Shown here: positions 10,002-23,700 of the stretch, in pieces
Layout of the letters: every line of letters begins with the position of its first letter
Numbering within the stretch: the stretch's first letter is position 1
DNA from: Nymphalis io
Taxonomy: Eukaryota; Arthropoda; Insecta; Lepidoptera; Nymphalidae
Length of the DNA: 64,000 bases
Reading direction: 5' to 3'
Assembly: GCF_905147045.1 (NCBI RefSeq)
Contig: NC_065904.1
Span: 4,650,001 to 4,714,000 of the forward strand
Notes under the pieces: generated by a model
Database searches by the model: none
What the model saw: the letters and a program-made list of their open reading frames with translations, nothing else
Told to the model about the DNA's origin: nothing
Position numbers and translations under genes: made by a program

Positions 10002-10322
10002 AGTTTAACTTTCTTAAGTATTTCGTTTATTTTTATAGGTAAACTTATGAATTAACAGGTAAAGTAATCCCTCAAAACAAAATTTCATACTTCAAAACTA
10101 TGACACTTGACAGTTGACATCAGTGTCATCGAAAGCAACAGATTCATAATTATATATAATTACAGATAATCGTCTTCTATATTAAAAATCAATAATAATT
10201 TAGTGTCATGGTGTAAAAATCTAATAGATTTATTACTTGATATAAGAAGGTGAATAATTACGTTCACTAGAAACAGTCTTTCGTAAGAAGTTTATATTTA
10301 TATTCTCTTTCGGTGACTCAAG

Positions 10323-10363
10323 GGTGGTTTGGTGGTTGTTGGTGGTGGTGGTGGTGGTTGGTG
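10323..10363. repeat. (GGT)n-type low-complexity run
   Basis: GGTGGTTTGGTGGTTGTTGG followed by repeated GGT; G-rich on the plus strand, about 400 bp upstream of the AGGF1 start. Confidence 0.9.
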
Positions 10364-10602
10364 CAAAATATGGCCATCTTCACAAGACTTCTTCTTCATT
10401 TTTGTTAAAAAAATGTTATTTTAAATGTTATCCACTGACTAAGTGGTTTTGTACTTTAATTTAAAAAAATGAAGAGAAATGTCGTATGACGATCGTGAGT
10501 CGGTTCGGTTGTAATGTAATTGAAATTGTAAGGTTAGGTACTCAAAGGATCATTAAAACAAATTATTATAACGAGAAACAAAGAGTACCACCACCACACA
10601 AA

Positions 10603-10629
10603 CCTTGCCGTAACAACGTTACGGCAAGG
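10603..10629. repeat. Perfect 12-bp inverted repeat
   Basis: CCTTGCCGTAAC (10603-10614), loop AAC, GTTACGGCAAGG (10618-10629). In the AGGF1/Dg spacer. Confidence 0.92.
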
Positions 10630-12417
10630 CGAGGCAGAAACGAGGCTATTATGTGTTATTATATTTCAAACAAAAATACTTAATTTTTAAATTCTTTTTG
10701 AAAAATATTGCAAGCTCTTCAGTCACCACTTTACTTCTTTCTCTAAAAGTTTACTTATTTTTATAATAACATTTACTGTAATTATTTATTACAGTAATAA
10801 ATAAAAGAAACGAATCACTAGACCATTTTATTAAATTAGAAAAACTCAATAATTACATAAATTATGTGCGTTTTGATGTGAAGTGTTTAAAAATAATATT
10901 TGTCATACATAAGTATATTATTAAATTATAATAAAATGGTTCGGTTTTATATGGACATTATTAAGTACAACTACTGAGAAATAAAAATATAATATAATTA
11001 AAAGAAAATTTTAGCTGATCTATAAAATTGTATACGACTAAAAACATCTATAAATGCAAAAATTCTAAATGAGTATACAGTAGAAAAAAATACATCCAAA
11101 GTAAAAGTTATTTTATAGCTCATTTCGTTTAATTCCCTATCGTTTACATAATCTGATTAATCTTACGCCTATGGTAATAATTAGACAAGTACAAAATGAT
11201 ATTTTAGTCTTAAAAAATATCTATTCGTAGCCTAAAACTAAATTCAGTTGTATAACACATGTTATTGTATAATGTACACGCCAGCTAATTGTATTATAAG
11301 TTTTAACTTACTCTTGTATATTTAATTTTAATAATTGCGTGAGCAATTTTATTGACCAATAAAAAAAAATAGCTAACGGCAAATATTTCGTAATTTCCTG
11401 CTCCATATTACCGGAGCGTCTATTAAATTAAATATGCGAAACATCGCTTCCCATTTGTAGAGATTATAAACGTGTGTGCTTTTATTTAGTCTTAGTTTTA
11501 TAACCTCTCTAATACATCATTTTCTGTTCTACGTTCACATACACGCACGTACAGCCTAATATATTTGTGTATGGAAGAACTAAGCTAAAGGCTAATGTTA
11601 CATTTTCGATATGTTTATTAAAATACATTATTACATAACATTTCTCAAACAATGGCACGCATTTAGCCAACACACGTATCGAACTGTTTTTGGTCTAGCC
11701 TTAAATATTTATTTATATATTATTGTTTCATGATATCTTTCGATTAGTTTATCACGTATATATTTTATTCATCTGTTTAAAAATGTAAAGATATTCGTAC
11801 AACGACGCCGTATAGCCAATGTAACATTACCTACTTCAACAATAACATTCTAATGTAGCATTTATTGTGAAGTACTTTTTTTACACTTTAACATCATACA
11901 TATACGCATACAACTACGCTTCAAAAACTACTTCGTGACGTAACTTACAATATAAGAAATTCGTAGTCACATTTAATTGTGCACAATTCCTTTTTAGTCG
12001 ATATGAGGTTCGTTCACGTTATCTTACGTTTACAATAATTTTCGTAATAAATGCATTCATAACATTACTTTTTCGTAAATGCTCGTTAAATATACTATGT
12101 ATTATTGAAAGAACCGAATTAATTCACGAAAATAATAATCGAATATGTGTAAACGAATGGGTCGACTAGTTTTCTTATTAACAAAATTTGAGAAACAATA
12201 TTTTGACCCGCTCGACGTGTTACGTACATAGAGAAGCTAGGATATATTTGTGATGGGGTAAAAGAGAATTTATAATAAGTCTTCCATTCTTAAGCCAACC
12301 ATCAAAGCCGTGTTTTACGAGTTTACTGAATTTCAGAGATGATCGATCTGACTTTTCTAGCTTCGCCTATAGCTACGCAATGTAAACGGGTTTCTATACT
12401 ATTGGACGTAGGCAGTT

Positions 12418-12704
12418 TTAGGGTGGGACGTATGGAGGTGGCTTCCTGTATGTTGGGGTCGCTTTAGGGCGTGGAGGTGTACGAGATGCGGCGAAGGGGG
12501 GCGGAGGGCGGTAGGGTGCGTCTTCCCCCGAACGGTATTCAGGCGCAGGGGGTAATAGTGGCGGTTTCTCCTCTCTCATGATGACGGGGCTTTTGTCAGC
12601 TGGTTCCGCATCAGCTCTTTCTTCGAGTTCATCTTGGAAAATCACAGGTATTCCTTTCGAACGGAACGCTTGACGTTCCTCTTCATCGCCAACGCTCATT
12701 TTAC
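12418..12704 (-). CDS. Dg: Dg exon 18 (cytoplasmic tail, stop codon)
   Basis: Phase 1 acceptor AAACAG|GTAAAATG; ends at TAA 12418-12420. EEERQAFRSKGIPVIFQDEL is the conserved juxtamembrane motif. The Pro-rich tail has YRPPPPF and the terminal TYRKPPPYVPP; PPPY binds the WW/EF-hand region of dystrophin and its Tyr can be phosphorylated in other species. Confidence 0.97.
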
Positions 12705-15700
12705 CTGTTTTTAAAATAATTACGCCATTAATTGTAGAACTATTAAAAGCTATTAATAAACTATATAGCTCGAACAATGCTTGCGAAAATATTCTAGCCT
12801 TTTAGTATGTGCAAGTGCGAATATAAGACAGATATGTGCATAGATAACATCGTTTAATTAAGCGAACATTAAATCTAAGAGCCAGGTCTAAAAAGAAAAA
12901 AAAATCAACCATAATATACTAATTTAACTGAAGTGCTCTAAATGATTAATTAATAAATCACCTTTTTCGTGTCAAGAATTTGCATCCGCTATAGTTAAAA
13001 TTCTCGTTAATAATTGATATATAAATATTAATGTTATTTAGCGAATTTATAATATTTTGAATGTTGTCTACTGTACATCCAAATTGGAAACATTAATTAA
13101 TTTGTTACGTAATATACTACGATAATAATAATAATTGTTTACATAATTATAGGGATTAAAGTATGTTAAAAATAAACACCAGATGGCGTTTTGCATCTCA
13201 CCGATTTTAATTAAATATTTAGTTGCAATATATTCGATTCTTACCGGTTCGCCGTCTTCTATATAGAACGCATGCGATAATTCCAGCAACGACGATCATA
13301 CACACGATCACGATGGCCGGTATAACGAACGTCACCAAGTAATCGGAATATTCTGGACTTGCGTTCGTTGCTTTGTTTTGCGAATTCGTACCGGGCTGTA
13401 TCGGGACTAAGGCCTTTGTTGTTTTGGTGTTCTGATCGGCACAAAGTCCGAGAGGAATGAGACGTATGGACATAACCTTGAGATCTTTGTCAAATATTTG
13501 ATCGACATGCTCTCTGAGGTTTCCCCCAATAGCTCCCCGTTCGTCAACTATAATCATTTTACGCAGTTCCTCGATTTCTCTCTTGGGACACCTGTCCATC
13601 GGTAGACTTGTGTTGTACCTGAGAAAAAATTTAAATAATATTAATAATATAACTAAATGAAAAATCTAAGACGTGTTTTTTGCAATAGGCTCTATTATAT
13701 CCCATTTTAACCAAGTGGGTGTCGGAAGAGTCGATTAAGGGATCTTTTTAACGAGTGCGCATTCATAAATATCATCAGTACCTTTCGTCTAGTCGGCTAC
13801 GTTACTAAAGTTTTTCCGTCAGGTTGTAATAGCCTGCCAAAACTTTGCAGTGTTAATAAAACACACTTCGTCCGCCCCATATAAGTAAGTTATCCTAATT
13901 ATATAGTAGCAACAGCCTGTAATTATCCCACTGCTGGGCTAAGGCCACCTCTCCTTTTTTAAGAAGGTATGAAGCTTATTCCACCACGCTGCTCCAATGC
14001 GGGTTGGTGGAATACACATGTGGTAGAATTTCAGTGAAATTAGACACATGCAGGTTTCTTCACGATGTTTTCTTCACCGTATAGTACGAGATGAATTATA
14101 ATCACTAATTAAGCACATGAAAATTCAGTGGTGCTTGCCCGGGTTTGAACCCATGATCAGCCACTGTGCCATCTCGGCTTAAATAACGCGAATCGAATTC
14201 ACGAGCCAGTAAGATAATTACCAAATGATGGTAGTAGGATTGTCCGTGATGCTCTGTATCCGGATATTGTCGGTCTCCTTCTGCCCGAACAGAGCCGCCA
14301 ACTTCTCCACGACCTTGCGCTTGTTGGTGGCGCTGTCCACGAGGTTGGGCGACGGGTCCATCGTCATCTGGAATTCCACGGTCGGACGGATCGTTGGTGC
14401 CTTCGCCACTTCTACTATCAAGCTGTCATAAGCACTCTTCTTGCTGGAGTCCTCCGCGATCTGAAATACATTAACGCGCGGAATTTGTAATTGGCAAGTA
14501 TTTTACTCCATGTTACACGGATGCCGCATTATTATTATTATGCTTAAAATTAGCTCAATAAATACAATTAATTTCTTACCAGCTGGTAATGGACGCTTCT
14601 TTCATCGTTAGATGTAGGCAGGCCATAGAATTCCTGGTTACGTGCATCAAACTGTAACCAGTGGGTCGCGGGGATCTCGGAGCGGTCGCTGAATCTAAGA
14701 GATAATTGCAGATTGCGAGTACCGCCGTCCTCTGGATCGAAGAATGTATCCTTGAAAAAAATTAAGCAGTGATAATATGATATATCTGGACGTCGCACGG
14801 AGTATGTCGATCGAGGGTTTGTTTACTTTAATTCCTCCCGCCATCGACATGGAGGATATGAGTGTGACGTGTGAGCGTGTAAAACGTAAAGGCGGTCCCT
14901 CACCTCCGGCACCTTGTAGACGAGCAGGTGGCCCACGGTGGCGGTGAGGTGGTCGACCTGGTTGCGCGTGACGGGCGGGTAGGTGTCGGGCGCGCGCGCC
15001 GGGCCGCGCGCCGCCGCGCAGCGCCCCGCGCCGCGCCAGCGCACGCCCGACGCCGCGAGCTCCGGCGACATGGCGCGCGACAGCCCCGCCGACGGCGCGC
15101 CCGGCCCCGCCGGCGACTCCATTATCTGGGAATATAGCATATTCGGTCTCATCGAATGGTTTCACGTTCGTGACGAGACAGCCGTGTTATTATGTAATGC
15201 AATAACAGCAGTACTTGTTATTGTTGTGTTCCGGTTTGAAGGGTGAGTGAGCCAGTGTAATTACAGGCACGAGGGACATAAAATCTTAGCTCCCAAGGTT
15301 GGTGGCGCATTGTTAGCATTTCTTACAATGCCAATGTCTAAGGGCGTTTGGTGACCGTACCATCAGGCCCACGTGCTCGTCCGCCGTCCTATTTTATAAA
15401 AAAAAAAAGTAATGCAAGCGAGGTCGTCCGGTGATCTGGTGCGGTATCGGTTCGAGTACGCATGCGTGTACAAATATTCGCTGTGAGGTGTGAGTCGTAA
15501 AGCTATTGAATGGGAAATCACCTTCATGAGCCTGTTGATGTCGTCCATGGGGCAGGCGGGGTCTTTCGGCAGCGTATCGTTCGTCCACACGAACTCGTAC
15601 AGGTCCCCGTTCTGGGTCGCGTTCAGAACCGTCAAGTGATCCATGTCCGTGTCCCTGAAGAGATTGACGATTCCCTCGAGAGCGCGGATTTGCCAGTCGA

Positions 15701-18700
15701 TGACGTTGTTGAACTGTTTCAGGAGTTTGAACTGCATGATGAACTGGTGGTTAATAGTCCGTCCGCTCTTGTGCTGCTGCACTGTGATGTCTAACGGCCC
15801 TCGAGCGAGGAGACCTTCGCTGTCTTGTGCTTCTACGATGAAGTTCCAGCGAGACACGTGCGCTTCTAATGGTCTAGAAAAAAAATGGCAGTTAACAAAT
15901 ATTTGATTCCTCGAACAAATCATGAAGTACTAACAATAATTAAACTAAGTACAAGATACTTGTTACTGTTAATTAAACGTTAATGGTACTTTAAAAAAAC
16001 AAGTACTGTTATTCATAGTGATATTTTAAACTCTATATCAGACAGTTTTTTACGATTATTAAACATGGAAAGATTACTCACAATCCATAGACTTCTCGTT
16101 CAGAAGGAATGAATTGAATCCAAGAGTTTTTGCTTAGCGGGACGTTTTCAGCTTCATACATAGTGAATGTAAGGTTGCTTCCTTCTTCTGGATCAGTAAA
16201 CAAGTCGGCTGGTATGATATATCTAAAGAGAGAATAACCTTTATTGTATCAAATAATCTGTAAGTTAATCTTGAGATCAATTAAATCTTTTAGTTTGTAA
16301 GTCTAACCTTATTAATTTTATTGGTGGTTTGAAAATTTGCAGGCTTTTATGGTTATTTATATTTAGAATCAACTTTTTGTGGTTAGCTACTCAATAGTTT
16401 ATTGTATTGTTAAACAATTGTCCAACAGTTAAGGATTACACTTATGGGAGGTACATACCTGAAGGCTTTGCCGGCGGTGATCGCTAGTTTCTTCATATGA
16501 TGTTTGAGCGTGGGAGGTTGGTTGACGGGCATCGGGAATGGAACGGTTTCTGTCGTCCTACCGATTACTGTGCTCGATCTCTCCGTCGATGTTATAATCT
16601 CCTGTAACATGTAGTTTGCTTATGTCGCTACAGAAGTAATAAAAGTTTAAAATTATAAATATATTACAAACATAATATTACAAGTGAATACTGACACCAT
16701 TATTGTTACTATTTCGTGAAAATTGTATGCTACCATTGAGGTGAAAAAAAATAATAAAGTTATATAAGCATGTACTTATTTTAGTTATTAATTGTTTAAT
16801 GTATATTTGTACTAATAATAATATTGTGTGATCACTGAGTATATTTTTGAATTTAGAATAAAGATTACAGTAAGTAAGAAAATATTATTCTTTTAGCCAA
16901 AACAACACTCCCAATTCAACCATCATCCAGTCTGATTTATACAATTGGTCCCACAAAATATACACACTTTTACTTGTTTAATACTTACAATTTTCCATGT
17001 TTGAAAATTAAAAAAAAAGTTCAATCGAAATAGTTTTTACTTTTTCACCATTTGATAAAATATCTGTTGCATGCAGTATAATCATATTATCGTAACAGAC
17101 CTGCTTGGTAACCTCCTGAGTGGTAATTTCAGGTGTTGGAGTCGTAGTTGGAATTGTTGTTGGAATGGACACAATCGTTGTGGGTGTCGGCGTTGTTGAC
17201 GTCGTTGTTGAAGTTGATGTTGTTTCTGTCGTTGTCGATGTTGATGTGGTAGTGCTTGATGTTGTTGAAGGAGTGGTCATCGATTCTGTTACGGTTTCTT
17301 CGGTGGGTGAGGGCGATGTCGGTGTTTCAGACGACACAGGCGGTAGTTCGTTTGATGCGCGTATTATAACGGTCTGCTGAAAGTGCCATGCGGACGCTCA
17401 CAACGTGATGTGATTTGCGGACGTGAAGGCAAATTTGACTATCGAAGACTCCAATTTTTCATATATACAAAAATTTTGGTGACTATTTAGAATCATATTA
17501 TAATATATTTATCATATTTTGATTGATAATTTTTTTTACATCATCAGTTATTTGTCTTTACGTCCATAAGATTAGTTTAATGTATTTACAGATTAAATTA
17601 CAATGTGATTTTAAATGGGCGTCCGTTTCTATTCTATCCCATGTTAAGAAAATCCACACCCACACAAGACATAAATTAGTGTCAATATCAAAAATCTACA
17701 AAATGTGAGGTTAAATTTAGATGGTGATAATAAATACTCATGTTAGTTCACGTACCTGTTCCGGTTCCGTGGATGTGGTTATTTCCTCTGGTACTATTAC
17801 GATAGGGGAATGCTCTTCTACTAATAGACGAGGGTTCACTGCTATCGGTTCCTTCGAGAATTTGATGTTTGTCGATTCGGATGCAGACTCCGAGTATGGA
17901 GTTATTTTCACTTTGTGATCCTGTACAAAAGTTGACGTCTTTAAAATTGTATAAGCGTGATAGATTCAGCTAAATGTTGGTGTGTTAAGAATAAAAACTA
18001 CTGTAGCTATTAAACTTGGGTACTTTGCCAAATCATATACATATGCTGCTACAATCTAGTCTATAGAATGCGAATATTTGCAAGAAAAAAGAAATAACAA
18101 GTTATCTGTATAAATAAATTGATAAAACTCCATATGTGAAACAATAAAAAGTTATCATTGTAATTGATAAAGCAACATGGTAAAACTTAAATATAAACGG
18201 TTATCACTAAATCTACTCAAGACCATACATTTCATGCTTATATTAATTATTGTAACTTTCTGTCGTTTATTTTTTAGAGTTCGATCAAATGTAAGTAATA
18301 TAAAGTAAGAAATTTATTATTGTCATATTTTGTTTTAGAAAGTTACTTGGATCGACACCACGCAATACTAGCCGTGCAAAGTGAAAGACAAAACGACATC
18401 AAACAAACCACCACACAATCGTACACACAAGATTGAAGACGAAAGACAAGGACACGAAAAACATGCAAAGGAAGTCTGGAGATTAGGTTACGACAAACCT
18501 CCGTGGTATACGTATTAGTAGAGGCGGAGTCAGGAGTCTCCGAGCGCGTGTATTCCTCTGTGGGAAGCGTCGCGGCTTGCGAGGGAGTCGGGTCAAGGAG
18601 AGCGGGGGGAGAGGACGAGGGGGTCGAGAGGGGCGGCTGGGAAGGAGGAGGAGGTGGAGGGGTCGTCGTCGGCGGGTCGGTGAGCTCGGTCTGAAACGTG

Positions 18701-20637
18701 TCGGTGGTGGTGTGTGGCGCGAAGTCGGGCTGGCCGTGGTGGTGGCGGTGTGGGTGCGGGGGGTTGGGGGGTTCGTCCACCTGGCGCCGCGCGGTACACA
18801 CTACGTTAGTACTGCCACCCAGTTCTCATACTAGCAATGTTATCTGTCCGTTGCGTGGACTATAAAGAGATAACATTACTAATATTGCAATAAACCACTC
18901 TCAATAAACAAGTTAGATATGTCATTTTAATGAATGTTAATGTCGAAAAAATAATAATGTCGAATAGTGCTGTATTAGTTTATTCTTTTTCATAGTAAAA
19001 AAATACTTTAGAGTTATGTAAATTTACTTAATGAAATCTGTACTTTATTTTTATATGCTATAAGTAACAACACTGCGTGATTTATGGTCATAAAGTGATC
19101 TAGCCTCAAGAACCTTTAGCATAATTAAGTTTTTTTTAAAATAAGTAGACACATTTTAGGAGTGAAGGAATTTTCATAAAATGTCTTACAAAACGGAAAA
19201 TTAGGATTTCCAACAGTCTGTTGTAGAAAATAAAATAACATTCCATGCTACAATAAGTGATTTTCAAGGTGCATGACTTACATTCCAAATACAATTTTAT
19301 TAACAATACATGGACTATTTTATAATTAAAAGATAGTAGGTGTTTTTGGAAACCTAATATAGATTTTTCTTCTTTAGTTTTATGACCAATGTGACGATAG
19401 TTTACAAACACTTAAGGTGATAATTTATCAAATGGCAACACCTCACAAGATTATTAAAACGACAAAAATATGGAAATATAGCAAATGGTACAGTTTATAA
19501 AATTAATTTTATTTAAATAAGCGATGACCATATTCATAAAATTCTCAAATTCCTATGTGGTTTTAAATATAATATATTTATAATAATAATATGTTAATAA
19601 AATTGAAATTTCATAATTAAATTATTCATTGGAAACCACTTTAGGAAGATTCGGATATTCCAAATTATATTGATAAATAAAAAAATAGTACAGATTTGTT
19701 TCAACAATTTCATATTTATGAACTTATAATTATTGATATGATGTGCATAATTGAAAACTAAAGTAATGAATGATTTTCCAATGAATAAATGAATGTAAAA
19801 TATGATTCTCAATTAAGGGACTATGCATGACAAATTTTGTTTTATGGCAACATTACAGGAACATTCTATAGATGATTTAGTTATTGTATAATCTAGCAAA
19901 GAGTGGTGCGTGTATTACATATACGCATATTATTACGAATTATATTTCGATAGTTAGGGTTTTATAAGAAAAAATTAACCGTTTTATAACGAGTATATTG
20001 AAATCTTTGCCAGAGTATAACATGGTGATACATGCAATATTTATTCGTCCTTATAATTAGTAATGTATGACAAAATTATGACAGTTACAAGGGAAATTAT
20101 TTATATTGTTTCGGCAACTTTATTTTTTAAATTATCTGGATTTAATTAAATATTAATGTATAATAATTTATGTATATGGTAATGGATAAACCGTAAATGC
20201 GGAATGATAGTAAATTTGGTACTGTGAATAACTTTTTAAATAGCTTATTATTTTAGTGATAGAAAAACACCCCAATTTTTACAAATACTTATCGAGAAGG
20301 GTAACAGATTAAAGCAACCATTATTTACATTGATATCCATTTATTCCCCTTCAACAATGTCATATATTTATGGACATTACACATCGAAACAAAACATTCT
20401 GCACATTTAAAATAAAGGTTATATAACTATGGAATAATTATTGTGAATAACTTAAGGTAACCAATGAATATATAACTACTTGTGTTCCTTTTTTTAAATA
20501 TCTTCTCATATAAATTAAATAAAACAAAAAAATTCTGAATGAATTGTAATTTTTATTTTGTAGCGCGAATAGAGCACTACCACGCCGTTCGAGGTTTGCA
20601 ACATGTTAAAAACGCAATAAAAATAGTCATAAAATAC

Positions 20638-20683
<46 letters not shown>

Positions 20684-20692
20684 CATTACATT

Positions 20693-20772
<80 letters not shown>

Positions 20773-23700
20773 AGTAACGGTTATTGTAGTTTTTGGTTTA
20801 TGATTAGAACAAAAATATCAAATATAATCTATGCCCATACCAAAAGAAACTATTCGATAGACTTAAGTAAAACTAAGTACAAGGTCAATCTTAGTCAACG
20901 GGCTATGTAGAATTAATTTTTACAATCTTTAATTATATACACATAATACTTTTATATTACGTATCCATTGGTTACTTTTAAGTACAATATTATTCCATAC
21001 ATTGTAGCCATAATTAATAAGCAAAGAGTATTCAAATACGATTAGAATGTTACTCACGATGTCAGGAATGGCTCCGACGTCTATGTTGCTCGTGTAGTCG
21101 TCGTCTTCTTCGACGTCGTACCCGCTGTAGTCGGCGTCGTCATCCCCGTCGTAAGTGTCGTACGCTCCGGAACCTTCGTCGAGCGGTGACTGGAATAGCA
21201 TCACGAGGCCATCGAATTATAAATATTGAAACAGTCTGCGAATGTTCTACGCCTAGAAATAGAACAACTTTCTTGTTTAGCTTGGTGGGCATGTTTCGAG
21301 GGACATGATAGAGATCTTAACGTATGGGTGTCATAAAGCCTAACAATTGAATTTTCAAAAACACGTGAGGAGAAGGGAAAGAACACTAGCAAAACCTTCC
21401 CTAAGGAGGTTCAGCGTCAAAGAAGCTACTGGCTTGTTTATATTACAAAAAGAAAATTACAAAAGCGCTTTGAAAAAGGTACCATTCATCTTCCATTTTT
21501 TTAAAGATATGCAGATATTTTTATGATTTTTTAACTTCGCAGGGCATAAGGTAAATTCCAGTCAATTTATGTAAACTAAATCATAAACCATTGATTTAAC
21601 CCTTATATATATATACAAAGGTGGTCATATAATTAGGAGCGCAGAATAGTTTAAGTTTTAGATTTTTTTATTTGAATTAAAATTGAGAACACTCTGTGGC
21701 TCTATGGTTGTAGGTCACTATTCGGATAATTTAGGCTCCATATAGTGCTGTAAAAGTCTTAAAGGTGATTGTTTCATATGAAAACAATGGGGAAAAACAA
21801 AAGTTGTGAAAAATCTACAAGGTAAGTAATAATAAAACTTCGCGAGAAGAATTGGTCGTGTAAAAAGATAGACTACCATCTGTAATGCTCAAAATGGATT
21901 GCTTTTCATGCTGTGAAACATTTTGCCACGTATCAAACTACTTCAAATGTTCCGCGTGTACCTAAACAGAGAAAGTCATCTCGTCAAGATGATCGGCACG
22001 AATTAAAAGCCGTGGACATGCTACTATCAATTTTATTTTAAAATGTATTAAATTGCTTTTTTTTCGCACTTCACATTAGTGCAATTTATTTAATTTAATT
22101 TGTTACTATAGAGAGTAATAAATTAATTTGTTACTATAAAGAATGAAGAAAATTTGTAAAAAAAAAAATAGTTAGCGATCTTACTCTATATTCCTAATAC
22201 CGTTTGCTCTATTTATGTGGCTATTTTATAACATAACTAGTTACTTTTAAGAAGGAATACATAATACAGGACAAAATTTAGATAAAAACATTTGGAAATT
22301 CAAATGGTTCTTAATTATATGACCACAACTCTACTGTTAAATACTGTTGAAAAAATCTCTGTATTCTTTACCTGTCTCTTAAGCCGTGGTAACGGTTTGA
22401 TACTAATTAATCGCCACCCAAGTACCGGCAGTCGCAGCAATTGATACAGGGTACCATCCCGGGACTGTTCTCTGAGACCTGCCACCAATACTTTGTGTCG
22501 CGACCATAATTTCTCTCCACAACCGACCTGGAATATAAAAAGAAATGTCATAAATATCTTTTGCCATGTTATATACACTTTAAGGACACTTCGATGTGGG
22601 CCATTACTACTATCCTTACTTGTACAAATATTACATACATACGAAATGTCATCGTCTGTACTATATTTTATCCATTTTTTAAAAACTCCGTTCACGATGA
22701 AAGCTTTACGTCCCAAACAAACTTCATACCATACTTAACGACCATTGAGTCGTGAAAATGACATGTTCTTAAATATCTCGTGTCGTATTTATTAGTTATA
22801 CGTTAGTAAATAACTTACGTTCAAATAGATAGCGGTAGTCGCGTCGCTTTTCCTCCTCTTCGTTGTTCCGGAACCGCTCATTAGTACTGTATGCGATTGA
22901 GCTGATTCTGCTTTATACGGCTCCATCCAGAACTCGTCCTAAATTTAAAATTATTTTTATTTTTTTGAAGATATTTTTTTATCTGGCAAGGTAGAGTAAG
23001 GGGTCCGTTACATGATTACAATTAACAATTTAACTGTTATAAGTTACACGGTGCATTTTTAAATAATAAATATTCATAGGTTATAAATCTGTATAATAAT
23101 AATAAAAAAAATTCAATATCTATGTCAATGTACATTTATTTATAATACATATATTATATTTTTTTTAATTCATTACTTTTTCGTCTCTGCCGTCAATATT
23201 TATTCTGAAGAAATAGTTTTGTTTAATAATTTTACCCTTTGTATAATCTATAATTCGATATAGTGTATAGACAATATTCCTAGTCTAGTACTCAATTTTA
23301 AATACGAGGTGAGATAATATTTAAAGATATATTAATTCTTAAGAAATCAATGTAAAACTACATATAATATGTGTAATTTATGTACCAATATAAAGGATTG
23401 TAATAAAATTATAATTTATGAGATTTCCAACCATCAACTCGACATTGATATAAGTATTAATAAAAGGCTATAAAATATAAGGCTTAATAAAAGCCTACTA
23501 CGAAAGCAGAACCTAATGCGAATAAGCATGCGACCTATGCACGCGAATATACGCACGTTCAAGGAGAAAAGTTTACTGCGAGACACGAAACAGTACCTCA
23601 CTGCAAAACACGATCGTGAAAAGTGTTATGCAACTGATTAATATAATTATAAGATATAAAAGATTTAAGCATCAAAATAGCGTATCACGGTAATTCGGTT

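Larger units (their letters stand above)
9912..12417. other. Spacer between AGGF1 start and Dg stop: AGGF1 promoter and Dg 3' UTR
   Basis: About 2.5 kb with no coding exon. It must contain the Dg 3' UTR (right part; several minus-strand AATAAA hexamers, seen as TTTATT, lie between about 11340 and 11870) and the AGGF1 promoter (left part). Also holds a TA microsatellite, a GGT run and a hairpin, listed separately. Exact ends of the transcripts cannot be read from sequence. Confidence 0.6.

Noticed and set aside
14928..15246. Two Arg/Ala-rich frames on the plus strand
   Set aside because: Shadows of GC-rich Dg exon 14; high GC removes stop codons in all frames.
17120..17380. Val/Asp-rich frame on the plus strand
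   Set aside because: Reverse strand of the Thr-rich Dg exon 10.
18343..18498. Continuation of Dg exon 8 frame beyond its donor
   Set aside because: Read-through into the intron gives about 50 extra codons then a stop; the phase-0 donor at 18498 fits the neighbouring cassette exons better. Intron retention cannot be excluded.
20539..20910. 123-codon frame with long Ile-Tyr repeats
   Set aside because: Translation of the (TA)n microsatellite.
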